A DNA stretch of 55,590 bases from Methylosinus sporium (GCF_003113265.1 NZ_PUIV01000026.1:1-55590), one strand, 5' to 3'; shown: positions 7,892-16,939, counted from the stretch's first letter. Numbers and translations are program-made. The notes: generated by a model from the sequence alone, not told the origin.

Positions 7892-9721
7892 TCAGTAGCG
7901 GCCGGCCTTGCGCAAGCCTTCCAGCGCCTCGGCGGCGCCGGGAAAACTCTGTTCCTTGGCGAGGCGATAGAAATCGCCCGCCCGTCGATAATCCCTCTTC
8001 AAAACATTCGGCACGCCGCGTTCATATATTTTGCCGAGCAGGAATTGCGCGCGCGGATGCCCCTGATTGGCGGCCTCGGTGAACCAACGAACGGTTTCGC
8101 CCGGATTCTCCTGGCCGCCCATGCCGTCGCCGTTCTGATACATGACGCCGAGCGCGAATTGCGCCTCGGGATAGCCCTGCGCCGCCGAGAGCTTCATCCA
8201 ATTCAGCGCCACATCGAGATTCTGCGGCCGCCCCATTCCTTTGAGCGCGGCCCAGCCGAGCTGGAATTGCGCCTCGCGCTGCTCGCTCTTGTCGCTGGAT
8301 TGAGCGAGCGCCTCAGCCATGCTCGCCGCCTTGAGATAGTCCTTGTCCTTGAGCGCCTTGCGCATGTCGGCCAGCGTCGCCGGCGCCGCCAGCGACGCCT
8401 TCTCGACGGCGGCGGTCTTCTGCCCCGGAACGGTGGAGGGCTGGCAATCGGCTATGCTGAAGCCGTCGTTGCATTTGGGCTTGGCGGCCGGCGGCGCATC
8501 ATTCGTCGCCAGCGCCGGGCGATCGATCTCGCCGCGCGCCGGCTTGATCTCGCCGATCTGGCCGTAATCCAAAGTCTTCGCGGTCTGACGACGGTCGCTC
8601 TCGATCTCCGCCATGCGGCGATCGCGCTCGACACGATCGATGTCGCGCTTCCTCGCTCCGCTGTCGTCGCCGCCGCCGCCGAACAGCAGAGGCGCGACCG
8701 CCGCGAAGGCGACGATCGCCACCGACACGCCTTGCAGCGCCGGATGCAGCGTTTTGAAGCGCCGGACCAGCGAAGTGGAGCGGCTCTTGGCGACCGCGAG
8801 AGCGACGGAAGGCAAGGAGGCGGCGGGGCCGGCGCTCGCGCTCGTCTCGGTCGCTCTGTCGAGCAAATGGGCGGGGCTCTGGATGATCGAGGTCGCATCG
8901 ACGCGCAAAGCGGTGGCGCCGATGGCGTCGCTGAAGGCGCGGATCGACGGATAGCGCTGCTCCGGCCGCTTGGCGAGCGCCTTCATGATCGCCGCTTCCA
9001 GCCCCGGCGTCACGCCGGGAATGCGCGGCACCAGCGGCGGCGGATCTCTGCCGATCTGCGCCTGCAGCAGCTCCACCTCGTCGAGCCCGGCGAAGGGCGG
9101 CGCGCCGGAGAGAATCTCATAAAGGACGATGGCGAGCGAATAGAGATCGCTGCGCTCGTCGCCCTCGCTGCCGCGGCGCTGCTCCGGCGCCATATAGAGC
9201 GGCGTGCCGATCGCCGTGCCGGCGCGCGTCATGCGCACGCTGCCTTGCACGCGGGCGATGCCGAAATCCATGATCTTCACGCGGCCGTCATTGCCGATCA
9301 TCAGATTGGACGGCTTTATGTCGCGATGGATCACGCCCATCTGATGCGCATAGGCGACGCCGTCCGCCGCCTGCGAGATGATGGCGAGACATTCTTTGAC
9401 GCCGAGCGGTCCGCCGCGCTCGCGCAGCACATCGTCCAGCGCGCGGCCGCGCACCAGCTCCATCACCATATAGAGATCGCGGCCGTCGGGCAGCAGCAAA
9501 AACAGCGTGGTGATATTGGGATGGTTGAGGCGCGCGAGGCTCTGCGCCTCCGCTTTGAAGCGCCCGACGAATTCCGGGTCTTGCGTCAGCTCGGGGCGCA
9601 GCGATTTGATCGCCACCTCGCGCTCGATGAAAGTGTCGAAGGCGACATGCACCTTGCCCATGGCCCCGGCGCCGAGCAGCTCGACGATGCGGTAATGGCC
9701 GATCATTCTCTGGTCGCTCAT
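7892..9721 (-). CDS. Membrane Ser/Thr protein kinase with periplasmic Sel1 repeats
   Basis: A 609-residue Hanks-type kinase. The glycine loop is GAGAMGKV (17-24), the ATP lysine is in VAIKS (39), the catalytic loop is HRDIKPSN (132-139), DFG is at 152-154 and APEQ is in the activation segment, so it should be active. A transmembrane helix at about 331-349 separates the kinase from a C-terminal part with Sel1/TPR-like repeats (about 485-600; for example AAQGYPEAQFALGVMY), probably periplasmic. It is the last gene of a three-gene set: the PP2C phosphatase stop lies 12 bases upstream. The pair makes a reversible phosphorylation switch, and the FHA protein of the first gene is the natural phosphothreonine reader. 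Confidence 0.92.
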   Translation of the reverse strand: MSDQRMIGHYRIVELLGAGAMGKVHVAFDTFIEREVAIKSLRPELTQDPEFVGRFKAEAQSLARLNHPNITTLFLLLPDGRDLYMVMELVRGRALDDVLRERGGPLGVKECLAIISQAADGVAYAHQMGVIHRDIKPSNLMIGNDGRVKIMDFGIARVQGSVRMTRAGTAIGTPLYMAPEQRRGSEGDERSDLYSLAIVLYEILSGAPPFAGLDEVELLQAQIGRDPPPLVPRIPGVTPGLEAAIMKALAKRPEQRYPSIRAFSDAIGATALRVDATSIIQSPAHLLDRATETSASAGPAASLPSVALAVAKSRSTSLVRRFKTLHPALQGVSVAIVAFAAVAPLLFGGGGDDSGARKRDIDRVERDRRMAEIESDRRQTAKTLDYGQIGEIKPARGEIDRPALATNDAPPAAKPKCNDGFSIADCQPSTVPGQKTAAVEKASLAAPATLADMRKALKDKDYLKAASMAEALAQSSDKSEQREAQFQLGWAALKGMGRPQNLDVALNWMKLSAAQGYPEAQFALGVMYQNGDGMGGQENPGETVRWFTEAANQGHPRAQFLLGKIYERGVPNVLKRDYRRAGDFYRLAKEQSFPGAAEALEGLRKAGRY

Positions 9722-9733
9722 GACCTCATGCCT

Positions 9734-10603
9734 CTATCGAACGACGACGACTCGCGTCGGCGGCGCGCCGTCCGCGAGGACTGAAATCTTCTGCGTCGCG
9801 GCCTGATCGCGCACGCCGGACGGCGGCGCGACAATCTGAAACACGCCGACCGAAATATTGTCGTGCCCGCCCGCCGCGAGAGCGGCCCCCACCAGCAAAC
9901 GGCAGGATTCCTGCGGCGCGCGATCGGGAACGACGGCGGCGAGCTCCGCCTCGGAGACGAGATTGGAGAGACCGTCCGAGCACAGCACGATGGCGTCGCC
10001 GATCTCGAGCGGCAGGCCCTCGGACCAGATCGTCGGCGCGATCTCCTTGCGCGTTCCCACAGCCTGGAGAATGACATTGCCGCCGGGGCTGCGCTCGGCC
10101 TCCTCCTGCGTCATCACGCCGTCGCGCACCAATTGCGCATGGAGCGTCTGATCGTCGGAGAGCTGCGTCGTCTCGTGGCCGCGAATGAGATAGGCGCGGC
10201 TGTCGCCGACATGGCCGAGCCACAGCCGTCCGCTGCGAATGACGACGGCGGTGCATGTGGTGCCCATGCCCTTGCATTCGGGCTGGCGCGCGCTCTGCTC
10301 GAAAATGGCGCGATTGGCCGCCTCGAAAGCCGCCTTCAACGCGCGCGGAGGATCGACGTCGAGCGAATAGAACACGCGGCGCACGACTTCCGTCGCGAGC
10401 GCGCTCGCCACCTCGCCGGCGGCGTGGCCACCCATGCCGTCCGCCACTATGGCGAGATAGCCCGATCTCGCCTCCGGCGCGTCTACAGCCGGCGCGACGA
10501 AGGCGACGCTGTCCTCATTATGGGACCGCACGCAGCCGACATCGGTCTGCATCGCGCCGACGACGCGGAATGCGTCGCCGGGAGCCTCGCGCCCCGTCGC
10601 CAT
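9734..10603 (-). CDS. PP2C-family Ser/Thr protein phosphatase (Stp/PrpC type)
   Basis: A 289-residue protein with the metal-binding motifs of the PPM family: HNED (about 28-31), VADGMGGHAAG (about 53-63), HVGDSRAYL, a central CSDGLS, and a C-terminal GHDNIS. It is expected to use two Mn/Mg ions to remove phosphate from Ser/Thr and so reverse the neighbouring kinase. There is no transmembrane segment, so it should be cytoplasmic. It sits between the FHA/protease gene (15-base gap) and the kinase gene (12-base gap), indicating one transcript. Confidence 0.93.
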   Translation of the reverse strand: MATGREAPGDAFRVVGAMQTDVGCVRSHNEDSVAFVAPAVDAPEARSGYLAIVADGMGGHAAGEVASALATEVVRRVFYSLDVDPPRALKAAFEAANRAIFEQSARQPECKGMGTTCTAVVIRSGRLWLGHVGDSRAYLIRGHETTQLSDDQTLHAQLVRDGVMTQEEAERSPGGNVILQAVGTRKEIAPTIWSEGLPLEIGDAIVLCSDGLSNLVSEAELAAVVPDRAPQESCRLLVGAALAAGGHDNISVGVFQIVAPPSGVRDQAATQKISVLADGAPPTRVVVVR

Positions 10604-10618
10604 TTTCTCGACCTTCGA

Positions 10619-12439
10619 TCAGTTGCGCTGCGCGCGCAGCAGGTCGCGCCCGAATTTGATCGGCACGGCGAGCGTCACGCGCGCATCGCCGCGGCTGCGG
10701 CTATAGGTGAACAGGCCGATGACCTTGCCATTGGCGTTGAACACCGGGCCGCCGCTATTGCCGGAGCCCGTGGCCAGCACGCTGAGCTGAATGCGCTCGC
10801 CGGCGCTGGTCAGCGTGACGCCGTCCTTCTCCTTATAGCCGGTGGAGAGCTTGGACACGATGCCGTCGGTCACCGTCGCCTCGGGAATGACCTCGTTCTG
10901 AACGCGCGTCAGGCCGTTCTCGACCGTGACCTGCCGCTGGACGTTCTCCACCGACACGCCGGGATAGCCGAGCACGATGACCTTCTCGCCGATCGTCACC
11001 GTATCGTCTTCGGCGAGCTCCACTTTCTCGAGGATTTGCGGAGAGTCGATCTTGATGAGCGCCGCGTCCGAGTCGGACGAGGCGCGCACGAGCGTCGCAT
11101 TGACTCCGAGCCGCGCGCCCGGGAAGCGGACGTCGAGCATCTCGTTGCGTCCCTCGAAGCTGCGCTGCTCGTTTTTCGTCCAGTCCGGAATATTGTTGCG
11201 GTCTCGCCGGCCGATTGCCTTGGCGACGTTCGACGGGAAGATGACGCCGCCGGCCTCGGGGACCCACAAACTCAGCTCGACGTAGTCGCCGCTGGCGAGA
11301 TCGATGACGCCGACAGGTTTGCGCAATTTCGCGTCCGCCGCTCCCGGCCCGCCGCCGGCATCGAAGAGGAAGCCGTAGCGCGGCGACTCGTCGTATGTGA
11401 CCTTCCAGCCCGCCGCGACATGCTTGTTGGTCAGCAGATATCCCTGCTCGCCGACGACGAATCCCGATCCGTGTCCCTCGCCCGCGATCTGCAGATTGGA
11501 GCGCTGATCGTCCTCGAGCGTCAGCCAGCGCACGACCTTGCCGTTGGGAAAGCGCACATAGGCCGGCAGCGTGTCCTTGCCGATCCTGAAAGTCTGATGG
11601 AAGATCGGCTTGCCGGTCTGCGTGTCGAAGAGACGCCAACGCAGATCGATTCGCGCGGTGGCGTTGGAATATTTGTTGTAGATGTCGAGCGGCGTCATGC
11701 CGATGAGATTGGCCTTCACCTCGCCCTGCAGCGAGGCGCTGCGCTGATCGGCCTGCTTGGCGTCCGCCTTGACGTCGGCGAGATCGGCCTGATGGCGCTC
11801 GTCGTCCTTGATCTGCTTCCAATAGACGGCGCCGCCGCCGAGCGCGATGAAGGCGAGCAGCCCCGCCGCCACGGCACCCCAGGTGCGGCTCACAGAGCGG
11901 CGCTCCTCGACGATCAGCCGCTGCACAGTCTCCTGGCCGACGCCGGCCTTGTGCGGAGGCGCCTCGGTCGATGTCGAGCTTATCTGGGCGACGGCGGTGG
12001 AGGCCGCCGTCTGCGCCGTCTCGATCAGCCGGGTCGCAGCGGAATCGTCGATGCCGATGACGCGCGTGCGCGCCGCGAAGCTGGCCGGGCGCGGCTGAAG
12101 ATCGAAGGTGAATTTCGGTCCCTTGGCGCCGCCGAGTTCGACCTTGTCCTCCGGCAGCAGTTCCGCGTCTTGCGAGATGCGCTGGCCGTTGAGGAAAGTG
12201 CCGTTGCTGGAATTGAGGTCGATCAGCTTGAACTTCAGATCGTCGCCTTCGCCCTCGATGCGGATGACGGCGTGCTGCCGGCTGACGACGCCATCTATGG
12301 TGGGATCGAAGGCGACTTTCGAGGTCGGATCGCGGCCGATGGTGATCTCTTTCAGATCGCCGATCGGAAGCTGCTCGATTTGATTTGCCTTCGACCCGGC
12401 CAAATGCCGAATAACGACGCGCTCGACGACTCCAACCAT
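10619..12439 (-). CDS. FHA domain - membrane helix - trypsin-like protease fusion
   Basis: A 606-residue protein. The N-terminal FHA domain (about 28-110) has the phosphothreonine-binding signature IGRDPTS, SRQHAVI and NSSNGTFLNG. A single membrane helix is at about 187-206, followed by a charged segment (210-245). A C-terminal trypsin/DegP-like domain has the likely triad His340 (TNKHVAAG), Asp458 (SDAALIKI) and Ser562 (GNSGGP). The FHA domain would be cytoplasmic and the protease periplasmic, so the protein could pass kinase signals across the membrane. The frame is open up to 13156, but the ATG at 12439 directly precedes the FHA fold and is chosen. It is the first gene of the kinase/phosphatase operon. 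Confidence 0.88.
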   Translation of the reverse strand: MVGVVERVVIRHLAGSKANQIEQLPIGDLKEITIGRDPTSKVAFDPTIDGVVSRQHAVIRIEGEGDDLKFKLIDLNSSNGTFLNGQRISQDAELLPEDKVELGGAKGPKFTFDLQPRPASFAARTRVIGIDDSAATRLIETAQTAASTAVAQISSTSTEAPPHKAGVGQETVQRLIVEERRSVSRTWGAVAAGLLAFIALGGGAVYWKQIKDDERHQADLADVKADAKQADQRSASLQGEVKANLIGMTPLDIYNKYSNATARIDLRWRLFDTQTGKPIFHQTFRIGKDTLPAYVRFPNGKVVRWLTLEDDQRSNLQIAGEGHGSGFVVGEQGYLLTNKHVAAGWKVTYDESPRYGFLFDAGGGPGAADAKLRKPVGVIDLASGDYVELSLWVPEAGGVIFPSNVAKAIGRRDRNNIPDWTKNEQRSFEGRNEMLDVRFPGARLGVNATLVRASSDSDAALIKIDSPQILEKVELAEDDTVTIGEKVIVLGYPGVSVENVQRQVTVENGLTRVQNEVIPEATVTDGIVSKLSTGYKEKDGVTLTSAGERIQLSVLATGSGNSGGPVFNANGKVIGLFTYSRSRGDARVTLAVPIKFGRDLLRAQRN

Positions 12440-12643
12440 AGGCCTGCCCCTAAAAAAAACAGCGACTTTGCTTCGGCGCGAAAAAAGGAAAAAAGCGCCT
12501 GCGTCGCCCCCACTTACAGAATACCAGCGGCGCGCGGCGCATCGCAAGAGGCGTTCCGCCGCCTCCAGGGCGCCGACTTGCGCCGGGCCGGCCGATCGTA
12601 TAGCACAAATGCGCTGGACGATGAGCGCGGAGAGCTTCGCCCG

Positions 12644-12874
12644 ATGAGCGAGAAGCCCTTGAACCTTGTGCATTTGTCGACTTTGGTCGCCGTGGCGATC
12701 CTGGTCGGAACGGAGCTCGTCGCGACCTCCTGGGCGGCCGGCTGGGCGCTCGGCGGCCTGTTTCAGCTCGATCCGGCCGTGAGCCGCATTTTCGAGATCG
12801 TCTTCGCGCTGGCCGGTTTCGTCGGCCTGTATTTCTTCATGCGCACAGCCGTCCGCCACGAGCCTATCCGCTGA
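12644..12874 (+). CDS. Small two-helix membrane protein
   Basis: A 76-residue protein with two hydrophobic helices (about 11-36 and 45-66) joined by a short FQLDPAVSR loop, and a basic tail (RHEPIR). GGAG about ten bases upstream of the ATG supports the start. The frame continues far upstream in antisense to the FHA gene, but that part is not protein-like. It lies 58 bases before the Tat-exported glucan gene on the same strand, so co-transcription is likely. No family is recognised. Confidence 0.65.
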   Translation: MSEKPLNLVHLSTLVAVAILVGTELVATSWAAGWALGGLFQLDPAVSRIFEIVFALAGFVGLYFFMRTAVRHEPIR

Positions 12875-12932
12875 TTTTTTATCAGCCTTCGGGCCGACGA
12901 CGAGCGCTTCCCCGCCCAGCGAGGTTCCCCGC

Positions 12933-14513
12933 ATGATCGACGACACCGATCGCCGCTCCTTCCTCAAGGCCGCGGCGGCCACAGGCGCGCTCGGCGCAAT
13001 GGGCGCGACCGACGCCGTGGCGCAGCGCGCGCCCGGCCGCCTCGACCTCGGCCCACCGGAGCCCTTTTCGTTCGAGCGGCTGAAAGAGACCGCGCGCCGC
13101 CGCATCGCCGAGCCCTTCCGCCCGCCGAGCCAGCCCGATTCGGAGATCACCTCCAAGATCGATTACGAGGCCTGGGGCAAGATCAGCTACAATACCGATT
13201 ACGCGCTCACCACCGGGGCCGGCCGTTTCCCGGTCGAATTCTTCCATCTCGGCAAATTCTTCAAAAAATCCGTTCGCATCTATGCGGTCGAAGGCGGCCA
13301 GGCGCGCGAGGTCCTCTACAATCCCAAATATTTCGACATGCCCGCGGATTCGATCGCCCGCCAGCTGCCGCCGGGCGCGGGCTTCGCCGGCTTTCGCATT
13401 CAAGAGCCCAAGGACGGCCCGCTCGACTGGCGCAAGAATGATTGGGTCGCCTTTCTCGGCGCCTCCTATTTCCGCGCCATCGGCGAATTGCGCCAATATG
13501 GGCTCTCCGCCCGCGGCGTCGCGCTGGACACTTGGGCGCCCGACCGGCCGGAGGAGTTCCCGGACTTCACCAATGTCTATATCGGCCCGGAGACAGACGA
13601 CGGACTGCCGCTGCATCTTCTGCTCGAAGGCCCGTCCATCGTCGGCGCCTTTCGCATTCTGGCGAAGCGCGGCAAGGGCGTCGTCATGGACATAGACTGC
13701 TCGCTGCATTTGCGCGGCAGTTTCGTTCGCTTCGGCATAGCGCCGCTCACTTCCATGTATTGGTTCTCCGAAACCAAAAAGCCGACTGCGGTCGATTGGC
13801 GTCCCGAGGTGCATGATTCCGACGGTCTCGCAATGTGGACGGGCCGCGGCGAGCGCCTGTGGCGTCCGCTCAACAATCCCGACCGCGTGATGGCCTCCGC
13901 CTTCTCGGACGAAAATCCCAAAGGCTTCGGCCTGCTGCAACGAGACCGCAATTTCGATCATTATCTCGACGGCGTGTTCTATGATCGCCGCCCGAGCGTG
14001 TGGATCGAGCCCAAGGGCGATTGGGGCAAGGGAACGATTCAGCTCGTCGAGATTCCGACCGACGACGAGATCCACGACAATATCGTCGCAATGTGGGTTC
14101 CGGCGAAGCCCGCCGTTCCCGGCGCGTCGTTCGATTTCTCCTATCGCCTACATTGGCTCGCCGACGAGCCCGATCCGACGCCGCTCGCGCGCTGCGTCGC
14201 GACGCGGCTCGGCAATGGCGGCCAGCCCGGCAAGCCGCGCCCCAGAGGCGTGCGCAAATTCATGGTGGAGTTTTTGGGCGGCCCGCTCGAGCGCCTGCCC
14301 TTCGGCGCGAAGCCCGAGCCGGTGCTGTGGTCCTCGCGCGGAAGCTTCTCCTACATCTACACGGAAGCCGTGTTCGACGGCGTGCCGGGACATTGGCGCG
14401 CGCAATTCGACCTCACGGTCGAGGGAGCCGATCCGGTCGAGATGCGGCTCTTCCTCGCGCACAAGGGCGAGACGCTCTCGGAGAACTGGCTCTATCAATA
14501 TCACCCGTTCTGA
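12933..14513 (+). CDS. opgD: Periplasmic glucan biosynthesis protein, OpgG/OpgD family, Tat-exported
   Basis: A 526-residue member of the MdoG/OpgG family, which shapes the backbone of osmoregulated periplasmic glucans. The N-terminus carries the Tat motif DRRSFLK (about 7-13) and an AVAQR cleavage region. Tat export is the hallmark of OpgD rather than Sec-exported OpgG. The mature part begins with FSFERLKE and YEAWGKISYNTDYAL, and later has the family's LYQYHP end. No opgH glucosyltransferase is adjacent, so the polymerase must be elsewhere. It converges with the glycosyltransferase gene, the two stop codons being 17 bases apart. Confidence 0.88.
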   Translation: MIDDTDRRSFLKAAAATGALGAMGATDAVAQRAPGRLDLGPPEPFSFERLKETARRRIAEPFRPPSQPDSEITSKIDYEAWGKISYNTDYALTTGAGRFPVEFFHLGKFFKKSVRIYAVEGGQAREVLYNPKYFDMPADSIARQLPPGAGFAGFRIQEPKDGPLDWRKNDWVAFLGASYFRAIGELRQYGLSARGVALDTWAPDRPEEFPDFTNVYIGPETDDGLPLHLLLEGPSIVGAFRILAKRGKGVVMDIDCSLHLRGSFVRFGIAPLTSMYWFSETKKPTAVDWRPEVHDSDGLAMWTGRGERLWRPLNNPDRVMASAFSDENPKGFGLLQRDRNFDHYLDGVFYDRRPSVWIEPKGDWGKGTIQLVEIPTDDEIHDNIVAMWVPAKPAVPGASFDFSYRLHWLADEPDPTPLARCVATRLGNGGQPGKPRPRGVRKFMVEFLGGPLERLPFGAKPEPVLWSSRGSFSYIYTEAVFDGVPGHWRAQFDLTVEGADPVEMRLFLAHKGETLSENWLYQYHPF

Positions 14514-14530
14514 AGACGCGGCCTTTTAGG

Positions 14531-15907
14531 CTAGCGCGCCTCGACGGCCTCATCGAGCCGCAGCGGATAGTCGCCCGTGCGCAAAAGGCCCGCCAGCGCC
14601 TCTGCGGAGCCCGCCCAGGACAAAATGTCGCAGGCGGGCGCGGCAGGCGGCGCGGCGAGCGTCTCCTTCAGGCGGGCCAGCAGAGCCTCGCTGTCGCCAG
14701 GCGCGAAATAGGAGACCCATTCGCCGCCGACCTCCCGAAACACGCGAATGTCGCTCGCTATGGCGCGCGCGCCGAAATGCGCGGCCTCGACCAGCGGCAG
14801 GCCGAAACCTTCGGCGATCGAGGGAAACACCAGCGCGCGCGTGCGCTCGTACAGATAGCGAAGATCGGCGTCGCTCGCGTCCTGGAGCCAGAACAGGCGC
14901 TGTCCGAATTCGGGATGCTCCAAAATGCGCCGCTCGAGCGCGCGCACATTCCAGCCCTTCGAGCCGACGATGACATAACGGACGTCGGCGCCCTCCTCCC
15001 ACCAGCGATCGAAGGCGCGAAGCGCTATCGCATGGCCTTTTCGCGGCTCCAACGTGCCGACGCTGAGATAGAGCGGCCGATCGCCCTCCACTGCGGCGAT
15101 GGCGCGCGGCGACGGCGCAGCGTCGCCGGGCGCCCGAAAATCCGCGCCGAGCGGCCACCAGCCGAGCTGCAAGCCACGCTTGCAGGGCAAAGACTTCATT
15201 CGGGCGTAGACCGCGAAATCGTCGATGACGGCCTTGGAAATGCCGACGATCGCATCGCTCTCGCGGACGAGAAGATCGAACCATTCCACAAAAGCAAGAT
15301 GCGCCGAATGCGTCACCACCGACGGATAGAGAATTGGAATGAGGTCATACAGGCAGCCGATGGTCTCGCCGCCCGCCCGCGCCACCTTGTCGATCATCTG
15401 CGAATATTCCGCGGTGAGATGCCAGCCGGCGTCGAGCAGCAGAAATTTGTCGCCGGCCGCAGGCGTTACCTCGTCGGGAAGATTCGCATGGGCGAAATGG
15501 GAATAGAGGCGCCCATTCTCCATGAAGACCGGAATTGCGGCGCCGCTCTCGACCATAGCGCGCGCGATTTCCCGCACGACGCGTTGAATGCCGGTGCGGC
15601 CGATGGTGCGATGAGTCGCCGTCATATCGACGAGCAGACGGGCGCGCGTCGCGGGCGCCGGAATATCGCCCGCAAGGGCCGTGCGCCACGCCCTGGCCGC
15701 ATCGCCGCCGGGCTTTCGCCAGACGCCGTCATGCAGCCGGCCGAGACCGACGAGGCGCGTCACAGTCCAATAGAATTCACGGGCCCGCGCATAGAGAAAT
15801 TTCGTGACGTCGTCGACCTCGCTGCGCGCGAGCTCGTCGATCTCCGCCTTCATCTCTCGCAGAAGATAGGCCTCGATTTGGCCATCGCCCGGCGTTCTTT
15901 CGACCAT
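14531..15907 (-). CDS. Glycosyltransferase, GT4 (group 1) family
   Basis: A GT-B fold glycosyltransferase of about 458 residues. The N-terminal lobe has a helical extension (about 1-85) and then LLVDMTATHR and TGIQRVVREI. The C-terminal lobe has the nucleotide-sugar binding features LSVGTLEPRKG and the SIAEGFGLPLVEAA motif, whose EGFGLP...E pattern is typical of GT4 retaining enzymes. The acceptor is unknown; a role in a surface polysaccharide is likely. The frame begins with a TTG at 15940; the ATG at 15907 with GAGG upstream is preferred. A second, related glycosyltransferase lies at 52631-53911. Confidence 0.85.
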   Translation of the reverse strand: MVERTPGDGQIEAYLLREMKAEIDELARSEVDDVTKFLYARAREFYWTVTRLVGLGRLHDGVWRKPGGDAARAWRTALAGDIPAPATRARLLVDMTATHRTIGRTGIQRVVREIARAMVESGAAIPVFMENGRLYSHFAHANLPDEVTPAAGDKFLLLDAGWHLTAEYSQMIDKVARAGGETIGCLYDLIPILYPSVVTHSAHLAFVEWFDLLVRESDAIVGISKAVIDDFAVYARMKSLPCKRGLQLGWWPLGADFRAPGDAAPSPRAIAAVEGDRPLYLSVGTLEPRKGHAIALRAFDRWWEEGADVRYVIVGSKGWNVRALERRILEHPEFGQRLFWLQDASDADLRYLYERTRALVFPSIAEGFGLPLVEAAHFGARAIASDIRVFREVGGEWVSYFAPGDSEALLARLKETLAAPPAAPACDILSWAGSAEALAGLLRTGDYPLRLDEAVEAR

Positions 15908-16077
15908 ATGTCCGCGACCTCGCTGCCGTCGTCGTGACAATAACGGGAGGGCCGAGCAAATCCAAACGCGCTTTCAGCGCCGGCGGGGCCCCGGATGTGC
16001 GGGCCTCGAATACGAAGACGCCGACCGTGATCCACTGACGGATCGCGGCCGGCGTGGCGAGAACGAGAGTGTCCCGC

Positions 16078-16194
16078 TCAACCCCCGTGGGAGATGATGG
16101 GGGCGAAGTGGATCAGGGTGACGATCAGCACGATCGCGCCGATGAACCACGCCAGAGACTTGACGATGTCCTTCCCAGAAGTCTGCAGAGCCAT
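16078..16194 (-). CDS. 38-residue membrane peptide ending in SHGG
   Basis: A tiny gene. The peptide begins MALQTSGKDIVKSLAW, has one hydrophobic helix (about 14-34) and ends PIISHGG, so its C-terminus carries a histidine. GGAGAAG sits at ideal distance (GGAG plus six bases) before the ATG at 16194, while the in-frame ATG at 16206 has no such site. It lies 142 bases downstream of the PCuAC gene on the same strand and may be the third member of the copper module. It could be a small subunit of a membrane complex; that is inference. No family is recognised. Confidence 0.6.
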   Translation of the reverse strand: MALQTSGKDIVKSLAWFIGAIVLIVTLIHFAPIISHGG

Positions 16195-16336
16195 TTTCTT
16201 CTCCATTAGACGCCGCCGCTCGTTTTTTCGAATTGGCTGCGCGCAGAGGCGTCGAGACGTCGCAGCTTGACCTATCGAATGGCGACATATTGCGTCGCGC
16301 GCAAGTTAATTTTTCGAGCAGCGCGATGAAAGCGGC

Positions 16337-16939
16337 TCACTGCGCCGGCGGCGCCTCGCCGCCGCCCTTCATATCCTCATGGCCAGAGCGATGATCCTCG
16401 CCCTGCGCGGCGCCTTCCTGTGGCGTATCTGTGACGCCGCGGCCATGCGCTTTTTCCCAACGCTCCATCGCCTCGGCGTCATGCGCATGTGCGGCGTCGG
16501 GCGCGTCGATGGACGCTTCTATCGGCAGCTCGCCTGCCTTTTCGAACACGAGAGTAACCTCGAACCCCCGGCCGACCGGATTGATCTTCTTGATGCCGGA
16601 GAGACGAATGAAAGAGCCTCCAGGCGCGAGAGCGACTTTCGAGCCATTGGGAAAGAAAATCGCATCCGTCGCGACTGCGAAATGAGGCGCGACATGCAGA
16701 GCGAAACCGCCGATCTCGGGAGATTTTACCGCGATGAGACGATCGGCAGCGTCGCCGCGATTGTAGACCGCCATGAAGAGATCGGCCTCGCTCTCGCCGT
16801 CCCGCGGCGCGCGCAGCCAGGGGTGCTCGACCTCGAGCCCACCCTTTCTATATTCGTGCGCGCTCGCGACGCCGAGCCCGCTCGCCGCCAATGCAGCGCC
16901 TCCGGTCAGCAATAGAACGCGCCGTCGATCGATAGACAT
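16337..16939 (-). CDS. PCuAC-domain periplasmic copper protein with N-terminal His (PmoF-like)
   Basis: A 200-residue exported protein. The signal peptide (MSIDRRRVLLL... to ASA) is predicted to cleave just before HEYRKGG, giving a mature N-terminal histidine. The PCuAC fold follows (about 40-150: HPWLRAPRDGE, AVYNRGDAADRLI, then FEVTLVFEKAGEL). The usual Cu(I) motif of PCuAC proteins (H-x10-M-x21-H-x-M) is not kept: FALHVAPHF retains His, but the later HxM position reads FIR. PCuAC domains of methane oxidisers are known to bind Cu(II) with a histidine brace, which fits here. The C-terminal ~50 residues are His/Asp/Glu-rich (AHAHDAE, DHRSGHEDM). AAGGAGG precedes the ATG. It lies 68 bases after the pmoD-like gene. 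Confidence 0.82.
   Translation of the reverse strand: MSIDRRRVLLLTGGAALAASGLGVASAHEYRKGGLEVEHPWLRAPRDGESEADLFMAVYNRGDAADRLIAVKSPEIGGFALHVAPHFAVATDAIFFPNGSKVALAPGGSFIRLSGIKKINPVGRGFEVTLVFEKAGELPIEASIDAPDAAHAHDAEAMERWEKAHGRGVTDTPQEGAAQGEDHRSGHEDMKGGGEAPPAQ

Noticed and set aside
9863-12874. 1003-codon open frame on the + strand
   Set aside because: It is antisense to the phosphatase and FHA/protease genes, which have clear motifs. Its product is Arg/Ala/His-rich without domains, as expected from the reverse frame of GC-rich genes. Only its last 76 codons (12644-12874) look like a gene.
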